Source: Chloroflexota bacterium (GTDB lineage: Bacteria; Chloroflexota; Dehalococcoidia; SZUA-161; SpSt-899). From it: a DNA stretch of 9,704 nt. Location of the stretch: NCBI GenBank assembly GCA_018657655.1, contig JABHWQ010000029.1:1-9704 (forward strand), given 5' to 3'. The stretch's first letter is position 1. Each line of letters starts with the position of its first letter. The notes below the pieces were generated by a model that worked only from the letters and a program-made list of their open reading frames with translations, ran no database searches and was not told the DNA's origin. The translations under genes were made by a program, and so were the position numbers. Below, one piece after another: positions 1 through 7,278 of the stretch.

Positions 1-9
1 GAACCGTCA

Positions 10-1059
10 ATGGGTGAACGCAATTCAGAGCGAACTATACGAGTGGGAATCATTGGAACCGGATGGGTTGCCACAGCCCGGCATATCCCGTCCTACCAGC
101 GAGATAGAAGAGCCAAAACGGTAGCCATCCTTGATCGGGATGGCAATAGAGCGAATTCCGTTGCCAAAAAGTTCGGTATTCCATCTTCTTTCAATAGCCT
201 GGATGATTTCCTGAAGGAACCGCTGGATGTGGTTTCTATATGTACACCTCCACAGGTACACGCACCAATAGTAGAGGCAGTTATTGATGCTGGAAAACAT
301 GTCCTGGTAGAGAAACCAATGACAATGACATCCGAAGAAGGACGTCATCTGGAATACCTTTCAGATGAATCAGGACTCACTGTATGTCCTGCTCACAACT
401 TTAAATTTTCCCGATCGGCCCGAAAAGCAGAATCACTTCTTGCGAATGGCCAAGCGGGGGAAGTGCAATCGGCTATGGGAGGACAGTTAAGCAGCTGGCA
501 GCGGCGTCTTCCGAACTGGTACGGTGAACTGCCGGGAGGGCTTTTCTTCGATGAAGCTCCTCATTTGCTCTACCTCATGCGACACTTTCTCGGAGACCTG
601 AACGTAGAACAGGCATGGCAGACCGGTGAGCCCGGTGATTTATCACATCGAATGGAAGCTCGCTTACAAGGTAAGCAGGGTGCCAGCTATCTGACAATGT
701 GGTTTGGAGCCCCCTTTTCGGAGTGGGTACTCATCCTGTTTTGTTCAAATGCGGTGCTTGTGCTGGACCTTTTCCGGGATGTCCTGGTGCATTTGCCTCC
801 CGAAAAAGGTCACAACGCGACTGATGTGTTAAAAACGTCACTAAAGGGGACCTTTGGATTCTGGAACGGTATCGGGGCTTCAGGCTTTCGATCTATCCGC
901 AAACAATTCTTATTTGGGCATGACCTCTTGATAAAGGAATTTCTGGATGCAGTGATTGAAAAAAAGGATTCTCCTGTATCCACAAAAGAGGGGTGGGAAG
1001 TGGTGTCTCTCATTGAAGATATTTTGCACCAGGCCTCCCCTGTTCCCTCTTTGGTATGA
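10..1059 (+). CDS. Gfo/Idh/MocA-family NAD(P)-dependent oxidoreductase
   Basis: A 349-residue protein of ordinary length for the family. The N-terminal Rossmann fold shows the dinucleotide-binding motif GIIGTGWVA (residues 13-21), an acidic residue at the end of strand 2 (D42) and the family signature EKP at 101-103, whose lysine normally contacts substrate and cofactor. The second domain carries D181 and H185 in 'FFDEAPH', the usual position of the catalytic Asp/His pair. Members oxidise or reduce a hydroxyl on sugars, inositols or nucleotide sugars in the cytoplasm; the substrate cannot be read from sequence. The gene lies 10 nt upstream of a GT-C-like membrane protein, so a role in making or modifying a sugar for envelope glycans is inferred. 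The reading frame stays open to the window edge, so the start at 10 is the first visible ATG rather than proven; no clear ribosome-binding site fits in the nine bases available. Confidence 0.9.
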   Translation: MGERNSERTIRVGIIGTGWVATARHIPSYQRDRRAKTVAILDRDGNRANSVAKKFGIPSSFNSLDDFLKEPLDVVSICTPPQVHAPIVEAVIDAGKHVLVEKPMTMTSEEGRHLEYLSDESGLTVCPAHNFKFSRSARKAESLLANGQAGEVQSAMGGQLSSWQRRLPNWYGELPGGLFFDEAPHLLYLMRHFLGDLNVEQAWQTGEPGDLSHRMEARLQGKQGASYLTMWFGAPFSEWVLILFCSNAVLVLDLFRDVLVHLPPEKGHNATDVLKTSLKGTFGFWNGIGASGFRSIRKQFLFGHDLLIKEFLDAVIEKKDSPVSTKEGWEVVSLIEDILHQASPVPSLV

Positions 1060-1069
1060 GTGATTAGAT

Positions 1070-2665
1070 ATGGACACAAAGACAAATAAGCCCAACCTGT
1101 TCCTCACTTGGTTAAATGAACAAAGGAATTGTGTTGGTGTTCTTCTTCTCTTGTTTTTGATGTTGGGGGTTTCTGCCTATCGATGGATGGAACTCAGTGG
1201 AAATGCGGCACCTCCGGGTTCCGATGGGGGACAATGGCTCGCCTTTGCACATCAGTTGTTTGGGGGAGAACAGATAAGGGCCGGATTTCAATCATACCCA
1301 CCCCTTTTCCCATTGCTCGTAAAAACAGTTTCGGTGGATAACGGTTTGCTTTCTCTGAAGTTCCTGGGTATAGCTTGCTCTGTTCTTATTTGTGTGCCGG
1401 TTTATATACTTCTGCGAACCGCTGTTTCTCCTCTGATTGCTGCTGTTGTTGCTATCGTATCAGTACTGAGTCCCTACAATTACGAAGTCCTCTGTTTTGG
1501 AGGATATCCTCAGTTATTGGGAACTTTCTTCCTTATTTTCTCTGTGTTTTTCCTTATCAAAGGAATGGATACAGGCACCAAAAAATGGTTCATATTATCT
1601 GCTTTTACAGCAGTGGCAACAGCGGGTTCAAATGTTCTTCCAACCATAATACTTGTCATGGCTAGTGGTATGGTTCTTCTTATCATGTCAACCAAACTAT
1701 GGCGTGAAAACAAACCCGCCCTTTTTTGCAGGATACGTTTGGCGTTGGTCTGGTGGGCAGTGCCTGCATGCATTATGAGCTTGGCTTTTTTTACTACCTA
1801 CTACGACTATCTGAGTTCATCCGGATCCGTGAATTCAAGAGATTTATCATATATGGAAATGCTGAGATGGTTGGGTGAGTCATGGAAGTGGGAGATTGTG
1901 TTGTGGTTCGGTATTATCAATTTTGCTGCTGTGGCCTTTATTCTTAGCCCGAAATTGCTTGGTGGTCGCAACTCGTTGATTTCAACTGGAGCTGCATCCG
2001 TTTTATTTGCCGGGATTGCCGGATTTCTTATACTTCGTGAGCTGAGGTGTCTGGCATTTATCGAAATCGGACTAATTCTGCTTCTTGGCATCGTCCTGGT
2101 TCCAATGGTTTCCTTGTTCAGGCACCAGCCGGCAAGACATGTTTTTGCCGTAGCATCTCTGGCACTGGTTGTTTTTATAGTGTCTATTATCGGGGTAATT
2201 GGAGATCGTCGGTTTGAGGTTGCCGCTGGCTGGTATGCAGTAGTAGATGATTCTGTGCTTCCAGCTATGGAGTGGCTTGATGAAAACAGAATCAACGATG
2301 CAATAGTTGTGGCAACGGAAGCTGAAGGCGGTCACAATTTCGGTTGGTGGATTGAAGGCTATACTCATATGCCGGCTTATACAGCCACCGATCTCGCGTG
2401 GTTCATAGATGGAGAGGAGCATGCTCAGGTAAAGATGGCCCATCGGCTGCTTTCGGAAGATATTTCTTCTGAAGAGATAGTCTCTCTGGCTGAAAGCGAA
2501 GATATCCGATTCCTCTTTCTGGATAAAAGGGTTATTCAGTCATCGCTGGGTAACTTGATTGCAGCGGGATTCGAGTTCAGTTTCGAGACCGATACTATAA
2601 CCGTGATGAAACGGGGAAGTGAAACAGTTTTATCTGAAGGCAAAACTGAGGGTGCCCATGAATGA
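1070..2665 (+). CDS. polytopic membrane protein, GT-C-like glycosyltransferase
   Basis: A 531-residue integral membrane protein with about ten to eleven hydrophobic helices between residues 22 and 379 (for example 22-41, 95-116, 147-165, 189-208, 222-243, 275-293, 305-323, 328-348, 358-379). A hydrophilic C-terminal domain (about 385-531) is probably extracytoplasmic. The loop after helix 1 contains an acidic residue (D52 in GSDGGQW) and then 'SYPPLFPLL' (75-83). This layout matches GT-C-fold, lipid-phosphate-sugar-dependent glycosyltransferases of the Dol-P-Man/ArnT/GT39 kind, where the first-loop acid is catalytic. The match is by architecture and short motifs only, so specific activity is unproven. 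It starts 10 nt after the oxidoreductase and overlaps the next gene by 8 nt, so the three are probably co-transcribed and translationally coupled. The ribosome-binding site is weak (GAGTGA upstream). A non-catalytic membrane protein of the same fold is the main alternative. Confidence 0.7.
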   Translation: MDTKTNKPNLFLTWLNEQRNCVGVLLLLFLMLGVSAYRWMELSGNAAPPGSDGGQWLAFAHQLFGGEQIRAGFQSYPPLFPLLVKTVSVDNGLLSLKFLGIACSVLICVPVYILLRTAVSPLIAAVVAIVSVLSPYNYEVLCFGGYPQLLGTFFLIFSVFFLIKGMDTGTKKWFILSAFTAVATAGSNVLPTIILVMASGMVLLIMSTKLWRENKPALFCRIRLALVWWAVPACIMSLAFFTTYYDYLSSSGSVNSRDLSYMEMLRWLGESWKWEIVLWFGIINFAAVAFILSPKLLGGRNSLISTGAASVLFAGIAGFLILRELRCLAFIEIGLILLLGIVLVPMVSLFRHQPARHVFAVASLALVVFIVSIIGVIGDRRFEVAAGWYAVVDDSVLPAMEWLDENRINDAIVVATEAEGGHNFGWWIEGYTHMPAYTATDLAWFIDGEEHAQVKMAHRLLSEDISSEEIVSLAESEDIRFLFLDKRVIQSSLGNLIAAGFEFSFETDTITVMKRGSETVLSEGKTEGAHE

Positions 2666-3698
2666 AACTATAGCAATTGATGAAATTACCGGACCCTTTG
2701 AACCTCATGCGCGAGGTTTGGGAAGGTTCGGAACTCTCCTTGCGGGAATAGGTATATGCATGTGTATTGTGCTTGTTATCGCAATCGTTGGGGATACGCA
2801 GAAAATACGTGATTCCTGGGATGCATTCCGTTGGGATAGTCTCATTCTTATTGGTTTTCTGGCCGTAGTTAATCAAGGATTGCGTTATTGGCGCTGGGAG
2901 ATACTTCTAAAGAAAGTAGCCCCGTCAGTATCTATTAAACGGTTCACATCTATGATTGCCTTTGGAGCTGGATCTCTGCTTATTTTTACTCCGGCACGAA
3001 TTGGTGAAGTGGCCAAGAGTATTTACGCACGGCGCTTTTTCGGTATTCCTGTTTCCAAAAGTGTTTCTATTCTAATTGCCGAACGTCTTGCGGATCTCGT
3101 TGTCATGGCACTGCTGGCTATTCTGGGGCTACTGCTGTTGGGTGATTTCTCTCACCTTGTTATAGCGTTATCCCTTTTCTTGTCGGCTGTTGCACTTTTC
3201 ATAATTTGGGGACTATCGGTGAAATGGGGAATCATCACCAGAATTATGCATAAATGCTTAGGGTCAAAGCTGGACCAGGTGATTCAGCTGGTGAGTTCAA
3301 GTCAGCGCTTGATACTCACTCCCAGGATTGTCGGAATCAATCTGTTGTTGGGAGGTATTTCATGGTTGATTGAAGTGCTGATCTATTTTTTAAGTCTCTC
3401 GGCTATAGGGATTTCCACAGATTTACATTTGTTCGTTATAGCTCTGGCTGTTTTCCCTCTTGCTTCATTGGGGGGAAGCCTTTCTTTCCTGCCGGGAGGC
3501 TTGGGCGCAACCGAAGGCGGACTTGTGGCCCTTGGGATTCTTTTAGGAGGTCTTTCTGAAGAAACTGCTCTTATGGCAAGTTTAGTTTCTCGCGCCGCTA
3601 TCCTCGGGGTTGTTGTGCTGGCTGGATTTGCGTCTATGTTTTTGCTGAACAAGGTGGCATTTGGGAGTGAACACGGCGAATGCGACGATCCGGGTTAG
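2658..3698 (+). CDS. lysylphosphatidylglycerol synthase TM-domain (UPF0104) flippase-like protein
   Basis: A 346-residue membrane protein with the hallmarks of the LPG_synthase_TM/UPF0104 family: YWRWEILL (78-85), 'TPARIGEVAKS' (111-121), 'ERLADL' (142-147) and the C-terminal 'FLPGGLGATEGG' (277-288), set among about eight helices. The family includes the flippase half of MprF and many stand-alone proteins beside glycosyltransferases, where they are thought to move or process lipid-linked intermediates. The aminoacyl-transfer domain of full MprF is absent. I chose ATG at 2658 rather than the GTG at 2619 because a GAGGG ribosome-binding site sits about five bases upstream and the gene then overlaps its predecessor by only 8 nt. 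The first about 22 residues are hydrophilic. Context suggests export of, or lipid handling for, the glycan made by the upstream genes; that role is inferred. Confidence 0.85.
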   Translation: MNETIAIDEITGPFEPHARGLGRFGTLLAGIGICMCIVLVIAIVGDTQKIRDSWDAFRWDSLILIGFLAVVNQGLRYWRWEILLKKVAPSVSIKRFTSMIAFGAGSLLIFTPARIGEVAKSIYARRFFGIPVSKSVSILIAERLADLVVMALLAILGLLLLGDFSHLVIALSLFLSAVALFIIWGLSVKWGIITRIMHKCLGSKLDQVIQLVSSSQRLILTPRIVGINLLLGGISWLIEVLIYFLSLSAIGISTDLHLFVIALAVFPLASLGGSLSFLPGGLGATEGGLVALGILLGGLSEETALMASLVSRAAILGVVVLAGFASMFLLNKVAFGSEHGECDDPG

Positions 3699-3715
3699 TA
3701 CCAGATTCGCTTTTT
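3676..3715 (+). terminator. possible weak intrinsic terminator overlapping a stop codon
   Basis: GCGAAT (3676-3681) pairs perfectly with ATTCGC (3705-3710), followed directly by TTTTT (3711-3715). The 6-bp stem encloses a 23-nt loop that contains the stop codon of the flippase-like gene. The loop is long for a classic intrinsic terminator, so efficiency is doubtful, but the position at the end of the three-gene unit fits. Confidence 0.3.
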
Positions 3716-3787
3716 AGAATTGATCATGTGCTCGAACCTGAGTTTTTTAACAGGTGAACCCGTATTACTTTTTGGGGGCTGTCATGT

Positions 3788-3816
3788 TTGTTTCTGTTTT
3801 ATGCACTGCTTATACT
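3788..3816 (+). promoter_or_regulatory. candidate sigma70-type promoter for the surface protein gene
   Basis: TTGTTT (3788-3793) and TATACT (3811-3816) are separated by 17 bp. The -10 box matches consensus at five of six positions and the -35 box at three. Transcription would start near 3823, giving a leader of about 55 nt that includes the strong GGAGGG ribosome-binding site at 3864-3869. This independent promoter agrees with the surface protein being separate from the upstream envelope operon. It also argues against the longer in-frame start at 3788, which lies inside the promoter. Confidence 0.4.
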
Positions 3817-3877
3817 CAGGACGAATACATATCGGATACTCATGGTAATATTTTTGGAATCGTGGAGGGAAGGTAAA

Positions 3878-4825
3878 ATGCATACACGATATATAAGAAC
3901 CAACAGAATCTTTTTGAGTGCTCTGCTGACATTGGCAGTTATGACGATGTTGGTGTTCACTTTGTCTTTGGCTGTTGATGGGATTGGTTTTACTGAATCT
4001 GTCTTTGGCTATGGATCTGGGTATAGTAGCGGTAGCAGTGGTGGTGGTGTTACATCCAGTAGCGATAATGGTGTTGAGGAAGAATCTCCGGTACTAACCG
4101 CCGAAGTTGTCTCAAAAGATATTACCGGCAAGATCGATGCTGATGGTGTAATGACTCAATCAGTTATGGTCGCTTCTTCTAATGGCAACGCAGCAGTTGA
4201 AGTGCCTGCCGGCACTACGGCCAGAGATGTTGATGGGAATGCTCTTACTGAAATAACTTATCAGGAGGCTACGCCTGCTCCGGTTTCGCCCGGTAGGAAC
4301 ATGGTGGTTGTAGCTGATTTTGGTCCTGATGGTGCGACTTTTAATCCTCCCGTAACTGTAACCATGACCTACGATCTGGCCGCATTGCCGGAAGGGGTGG
4401 CAGCAGAAGATCTGGTTCTGGCTTATTATGATACTGTAACCGGTGATTGGGTGGAACTTTCTGCTGTAGTGGTGGATACTGTGAATCATACTGTTAGCGG
4501 AGCTGCCAGTCACTTTACACAATTTGCCGTATTAGCGGAGTCGGAAATTGTAACTGATCTCACACCTGCAGCACCCGTGTATGTATCTCCTGTAGTTGAA
4601 CCTACTTCACCTGAGGTTGTGTCTACACCAACACCTGAGTCCACATTAGTACTTGATCTTGCACCTGATGCTTCTCCGGATGGTGACGAATTCAGACCAT
4701 TGACGAGCAAGAGCGATAACGACTCAGGAGATGGCATTAGTTACTGGTTGATCATTATCCCAGTGATTGCCGTCCTATCAATTAGTCTGGCAGTTTTTTA
4801 TACGGTAAAACGGCAGAGAGCCTGA
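3878..4825 (+). CDS. secreted cell-surface protein with C-terminal transmembrane anchor
   Basis: A 315-residue protein from ATG 3878, chosen because GGAGGG lies eight bases upstream and the N-terminus then forms a signal peptide or anchor: basic residues (R4, R7, R10), then a hydrophobic stretch at 11-33. A Gly/Ser-rich segment (44-64) follows. Residues about 73-220 form a beta-rich domain with 'FGPDGATFNPPVTVTMTYD' (148-166), 'LVLAYYDTVTGDWVEL' (179-194) and 'SHFTQFAVL' (211-219). This pattern recurs in surface proteins of methanogens and Dehalococcoidia and resembles ZU5-type modules. A Pro/Thr/Ser-rich spacer (228-275), likely glycosylated or wall-spanning, leads to a transmembrane helix (289-310) and a basic KRQR tail. 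The mature protein is therefore outside the cell with its C-terminus in the cytoplasm. No enzymatic motif is visible; an adhesive, sensory or structural role is possible. It follows the envelope glycan genes by 179 nt with its own promoter. Confidence 0.8.
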   Translation: MHTRYIRTNRIFLSALLTLAVMTMLVFTLSLAVDGIGFTESVFGYGSGYSSGSSGGGVTSSSDNGVEEESPVLTAEVVSKDITGKIDADGVMTQSVMVASSNGNAAVEVPAGTTARDVDGNALTEITYQEATPAPVSPGRNMVVVADFGPDGATFNPPVTVTMTYDLAALPEGVAAEDLVLAYYDTVTGDWVELSAVVVDTVNHTVSGAASHFTQFAVLAESEIVTDLTPAAPVYVSPVVEPTSPEVVSTPTPESTLVLDLAPDASPDGDEFRPLTSKSDNDSGDGISYWLIIIPVIAVLSISLAVFYTVKRQRA

Positions 4826-4884
4826 CCTGCGCGGAACAGTTACTAGCCCGGCATCAATACAGTAGACCTTCTTTCGGGAATGTG

Positions 4885-5475
4885 TTATGCATAGGGTGTG
4901 GGAAAAGCAGATACGAGAAGACCGAAGTAGGAAGTCCTGCAGCAACTACGAGAGCAATCTATCCGTCTTCGCATGAAAGGCTGGCCATTTTCAATAAGGG
5001 TTGAAACCCTCTCGTAAGGCAGGGCATCCTGGCTAAGGGAGATGCTCTCCTCAATGGGGATGGTCTGCATCAATTGAGGTTTATTCTCGAAGAATTGCTT
5101 TCCGAACATGGGAAAGCATTCTTCATTGAGCTCGGCAAACTCTTCATCAAGGTGAGCCAACTGGAACTTGTAAATCCCTAAAATCCAGGGCATCATTTTG
5201 TACACCCGGACTCCTCCAATATTGATTGAAAAGATCTGGCCCCGCTCCCACATCGAGAAGAGTTTGTCATCGATGCCTTCCAAAGGACGCCCGGTACGTT
5301 CGGCTACTTTCTCGGCGGTTTCGTAGGTCAGCCTCATATCACAGAAGAGCTCCGCCTGCTCAGGAGTAAATATTTTCCTAAGCAGCTCTATTTCCACACC
5401 GGTGTCAGTCGCAGGAAGACCATTTGGCAGAGTATCGAGAACCTCAGCCAGCCTTTGATGGACTTCGTCAGCCAT
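4885..5475 (-). CDS. Fe-S family protein, N-terminal domain only, probably truncated
   Basis: A 196-residue protein with an excellent start: AAGGAGG lies nine bases before ATG (5475 reading leftwards). The N-terminus 'MADEVHQRLAEVLDTLPNG' and the helix-rich region with 'TPEQAELFCDM' (37-47), 'AERTGRPLEGIDDKL' (58-72) and 'GGVRVYKMMPWILGIYKFQL' (87-106) match, from memory, the N-terminal part of a family annotated as 4Fe-4S ferredoxin-type proteins of about 350 residues or more. Those continue into a CxCR-type motif and then ferredoxin clusters. Here the family-like sequence ends near residue 167. The tail 'MRRRIDCSRSCCRTSYFG' (168-185) is Arg/Ser-rich, has no CxxCxxC motif, and stops at 196. 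Neither other frame resumes a cysteine-rich sequence before the convergent gene at 4825. The gene is most likely a decayed or truncated copy, although its start signals remain intact. Without clusters it could at most act as a binding or regulatory domain. Confidence 0.7.
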   Translation of the reverse strand: MADEVHQRLAEVLDTLPNGLPATDTGVEIELLRKIFTPEQAELFCDMRLTYETAEKVAERTGRPLEGIDDKLFSMWERGQIFSINIGGVRVYKMMPWILGIYKFQLAHLDEEFAELNEECFPMFGKQFFENKPQLMQTIPIEESISLSQDALPYERVSTLIENGQPFMRRRIDCSRSCCRTSYFGLLVSAFPTPYA

Positions 5476-5638
5476 GACTTAGAACCTCCTTCATCTATGG
5501 TCGAAATACCGATAGAATACAGGGGCAAAGTTCACTTCGAAATGAAGCATCTGACTTTACCACACATTGCGCTTGACTACAGCTTTTTTAGGACGTAGCT
5601 GGCGAAAGGTATTTTGATAGCCTGTATTGTACGGTATC

Positions 5639-5647
5639 TGCTATAAT
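5639..5647 (+). promoter_or_regulatory. extended -10 promoter of the mutM operon
   Basis: TGC followed by a perfect TATAAT (5642-5647) makes an extended -10 element. No good -35 hexamer sits at 16-18 bp spacing, as is normal for extended -10 promoters. Transcription would begin near 5654, only about eight bases before the mutM ATG at 5662. There is no Shine-Dalgarno sequence in between, so translation is predicted to be near-leaderless. Confidence 0.6.
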
Positions 5648-5661
5648 TCCTGATGTAAACA

Positions 5662-6468
5662 ATGCCTGAGCTACCGGAAGTCGAAACCATTAAAAACGCG
5701 CTCGCTCCTGTTATTGTGGGACAGAGTGTTGTAGACGTTACGATATTTTGGCAAAAAGCTCTGTCAAAAATTTCGCCTGATGAATTCCGCCGGGGACTGA
5801 TCGGACAAACGCTCAAGGGAATACGCCGTCGAGGCAAATATTTCCTTTTTGATCTATCCGATGGTAAAACTATGGTTCTGCACCTCAAAATGACTGGGGC
5901 TCTACTATTCGAGACGAACTCCGATCAAAAGCACATTACGGCCATTTTTCAGTTGAGTGGAACGGACCTTTACTTTATCGATCAGCGTAAATTCGGATCT
6001 CTCTGGCTGGTAGAAGACTCGCAAGAAATAGTCGGCAAGCTGGGACCGGAACCTCTAGACGATGCATTCAGCCCAGGAATTTTGCACCAGGTAACCAATC
6101 GTCACGGCATACCCATCAAAGCGCTTCTCTGCGATCAGCATGCAATTGCCGGTATCGGGAATATGTATGCCGATGAAGCTCTGTTTGCAGCCAGAATTCA
6201 TCCTTTGAAGAGAGCCAAAGACCTTAACATGAGCGAGATCAACGGCCTGCACGATTCCATAATTGAAGTACTGAAACGGGGAATACAACACAACGGGGCC
6301 AGTATCAGTACCTATCGGCTACCCGATGGTGCGGAAGGCATGGCACATACCCAGTTTAAGGTAGCGCACCGCCGAGGCGAAGTATGCCTAACCTGCGGGT
6401 CTCCTATCACCCGGATCAGCATTCGCGGACGAGGTACTTATTTTTGCCCACACTGTCAGCCGGAATAA
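5662..6468 (+). CDS. mutM: formamidopyrimidine-DNA glycosylase (Fpg/MutM)
   Basis: A 268-residue base-excision repair enzyme of full family length. It removes 8-oxoguanine and formamidopyrimidines from DNA and cleaves the abasic site by beta/delta elimination. The start MPELPEVET supplies the catalytic N-terminal Pro2 (after Met removal) and Glu3. Lys59 in RRGKYFLF is the conserved DNA-contacting lysine. H74 and M77 in LHLKMTG are the damage-site residues. 'IAGIGNMYADEALF' (162-175) is the helix-two-turn-helix with the conserved Asn167. A C-terminal zinc finger has Cys242, Cys245, Cys262 and Cys265, with Arg257 in 'RGRGTYFC' placed to contact phosphate. All key residues are present, so the enzyme should be active. 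It opens a plus-strand operon, with the phosphatase gene 16 nt downstream. No Shine-Dalgarno precedes the ATG, and the promoter -10 box ends 14 bases upstream of it. Confidence 0.97.
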   Translation: MPELPEVETIKNALAPVIVGQSVVDVTIFWQKALSKISPDEFRRGLIGQTLKGIRRRGKYFLFDLSDGKTMVLHLKMTGALLFETNSDQKHITAIFQLSGTDLYFIDQRKFGSLWLVEDSQEIVGKLGPEPLDDAFSPGILHQVTNRHGIPIKALLCDQHAIAGIGNMYADEALFAARIHPLKRAKDLNMSEINGLHDSIIEVLKRGIQHNGASISTYRLPDGAEGMAHTQFKVAHRRGEVCLTCGSPITRISIRGRGTYFCPHCQPE

Positions 6469-6484
6469 TCCGGTGCGAGACATT

Positions 6485-7276
6485 ATGGCAATCGATGAAC
6501 TAACCAGCCTTTTGAACCAGGTCGAAAAGAGGTTCGAACAGGAAGGAAACCTGATTCAAATAGAATCGGGAAGGGCGATTTTTGTCGGTGATACTCACGG
6601 AGATATCGATGCAACCCAAAAGATATTCGAAAAATATCTGAACCTTGAAAACAAGATCGTTTTCCTGGGTGATTATGTAGACCGTGGTCCGGCGTCAGAG
6701 GAAAATCTGAGCATACTTTTAAAGATGAAAATGGAATACCCCGATAATCTTTTCCTGCTGATGGGAAACCACGAAGGCCAGCAGGCCATTCCGTTTCGCC
6801 CCGCTGATTTCTGGGCTCGACTGGATCGGACCCGATGGGACCGGTATGCCGAAGGCTTGGCCAAACTCCCTCTGGCCGTCTCGACATCCAACGGGATTAT
6901 CGCGCTGCATGGCGCACTGCCCGAAGTTGAAACCCTTAGGGATATCGAGAATATTGAGTTTGGGAGCCAACAGTGGCGGCAGATCACATGGGGAGACTGG
7001 CAAGAAACAAGCGGGGGCTATCTTGGGACCGGTTTCCAGTTTGGAAGGCTGCCATTCGGTTGGGATTGGTTCGAAGAAAAGATGAATAAACTGAACAAGA
7101 ATGTCCTTATCAGATCACACCAGCCGAATGCTAATCAAATCATGTACGGTGGACGATGCCTCACCATATTCACTTCCTCCGCCTACCGATCAGCGGTACC
7201 ACAGCGAACCGTGGCTATCACCGATCTCTCGCGAGAAGTCAAAACGGTCGATGACCTAACACTTGAGGCAATCTAG
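6485..7276 (+). CDS. PPP-type metallophosphoesterase (serine/threonine phosphatase-like)
   Basis: A 263-residue cytoplasmic protein carrying the full PPP-family metal-binding set in order: GDTHG (35-39), GDYVDRG (62-68), GNHE (94-97), HG (142-143) and H212 in 'IRSHQP', with 'TSSAYR' (230-235) at the position of the PP1 'SAPNY' loop. These residues bind two metal ions and the phosphate. The order and the GDYVDRG form favour a phosphoprotein phosphatase of the bacterial/archaeal PP1-like kind over a generic nuclease or diadenosine tetraphosphatase, though ApaH-like activity cannot be excluded. ATG at 6485 was preferred over an in-frame GTG at 6473; neither has a good ribosome-binding site, so translation probably couples to mutM, which ends 16 nt upstream. 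The next gene starts 2 nt after its stop. Its link to DNA repair genes is positional only. Confidence 0.85.
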   Translation: MAIDELTSLLNQVEKRFEQEGNLIQIESGRAIFVGDTHGDIDATQKIFEKYLNLENKIVFLGDYVDRGPASEENLSILLKMKMEYPDNLFLLMGNHEGQQAIPFRPADFWARLDRTRWDRYAEGLAKLPLAVSTSNGIIALHGALPEVETLRDIENIEFGSQQWRQITWGDWQETSGGYLGTGFQFGRLPFGWDWFEEKMNKLNKNVLIRSHQPNANQIMYGGRCLTIFTSSAYRSAVPQRTVAITDLSREVKTVDDLTLEAI

Positions 7277-7278
7277 AA

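Noticed and set aside
1807..2295. 162-residue minus-strand frame inside the GT-C-like gene
   Set aside because: It is antisense to a well-supported membrane protein, rich in Ser/Thr/Arg with no domain or start signals: a shadow of the plus-strand frame.
2619..2657. GTG start for the flippase-like gene (adds 13 residues)
   Set aside because: It would overlap the previous gene by 47 nt and has no clear ribosome-binding site, whereas ATG 2658 has GAGGG five bases upstream.
3741..3760. ACCTG-N10-CAGGT inverted repeat upstream of the surface protein gene
   Set aside because: The 5-bp arms around an A/T-rich loop are too short to distinguish from chance, and no function fits beyond the nearby promoter candidate.
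3788..3877. Longer start for the surface protein (adds 30 residues)
   Set aside because: The start lies inside the likely promoter, has no Shine-Dalgarno, and would bury the signal peptide behind a second hydrophobic stretch. ATG 3878 has GGAGGG at ideal spacing.
5490..5560. Promoter for the truncated Fe-S gene on the minus strand
   Set aside because: The best pair found (TTCGAA and TATTCT at 16-bp spacing) has a poor -35 box, so I do not list it as a feature.
6483..6887. 134-residue minus-strand frame opposite the phosphatase
   Set aside because: The plus strand encodes every PPP motif in order; the antisense frame has no recognisable features.
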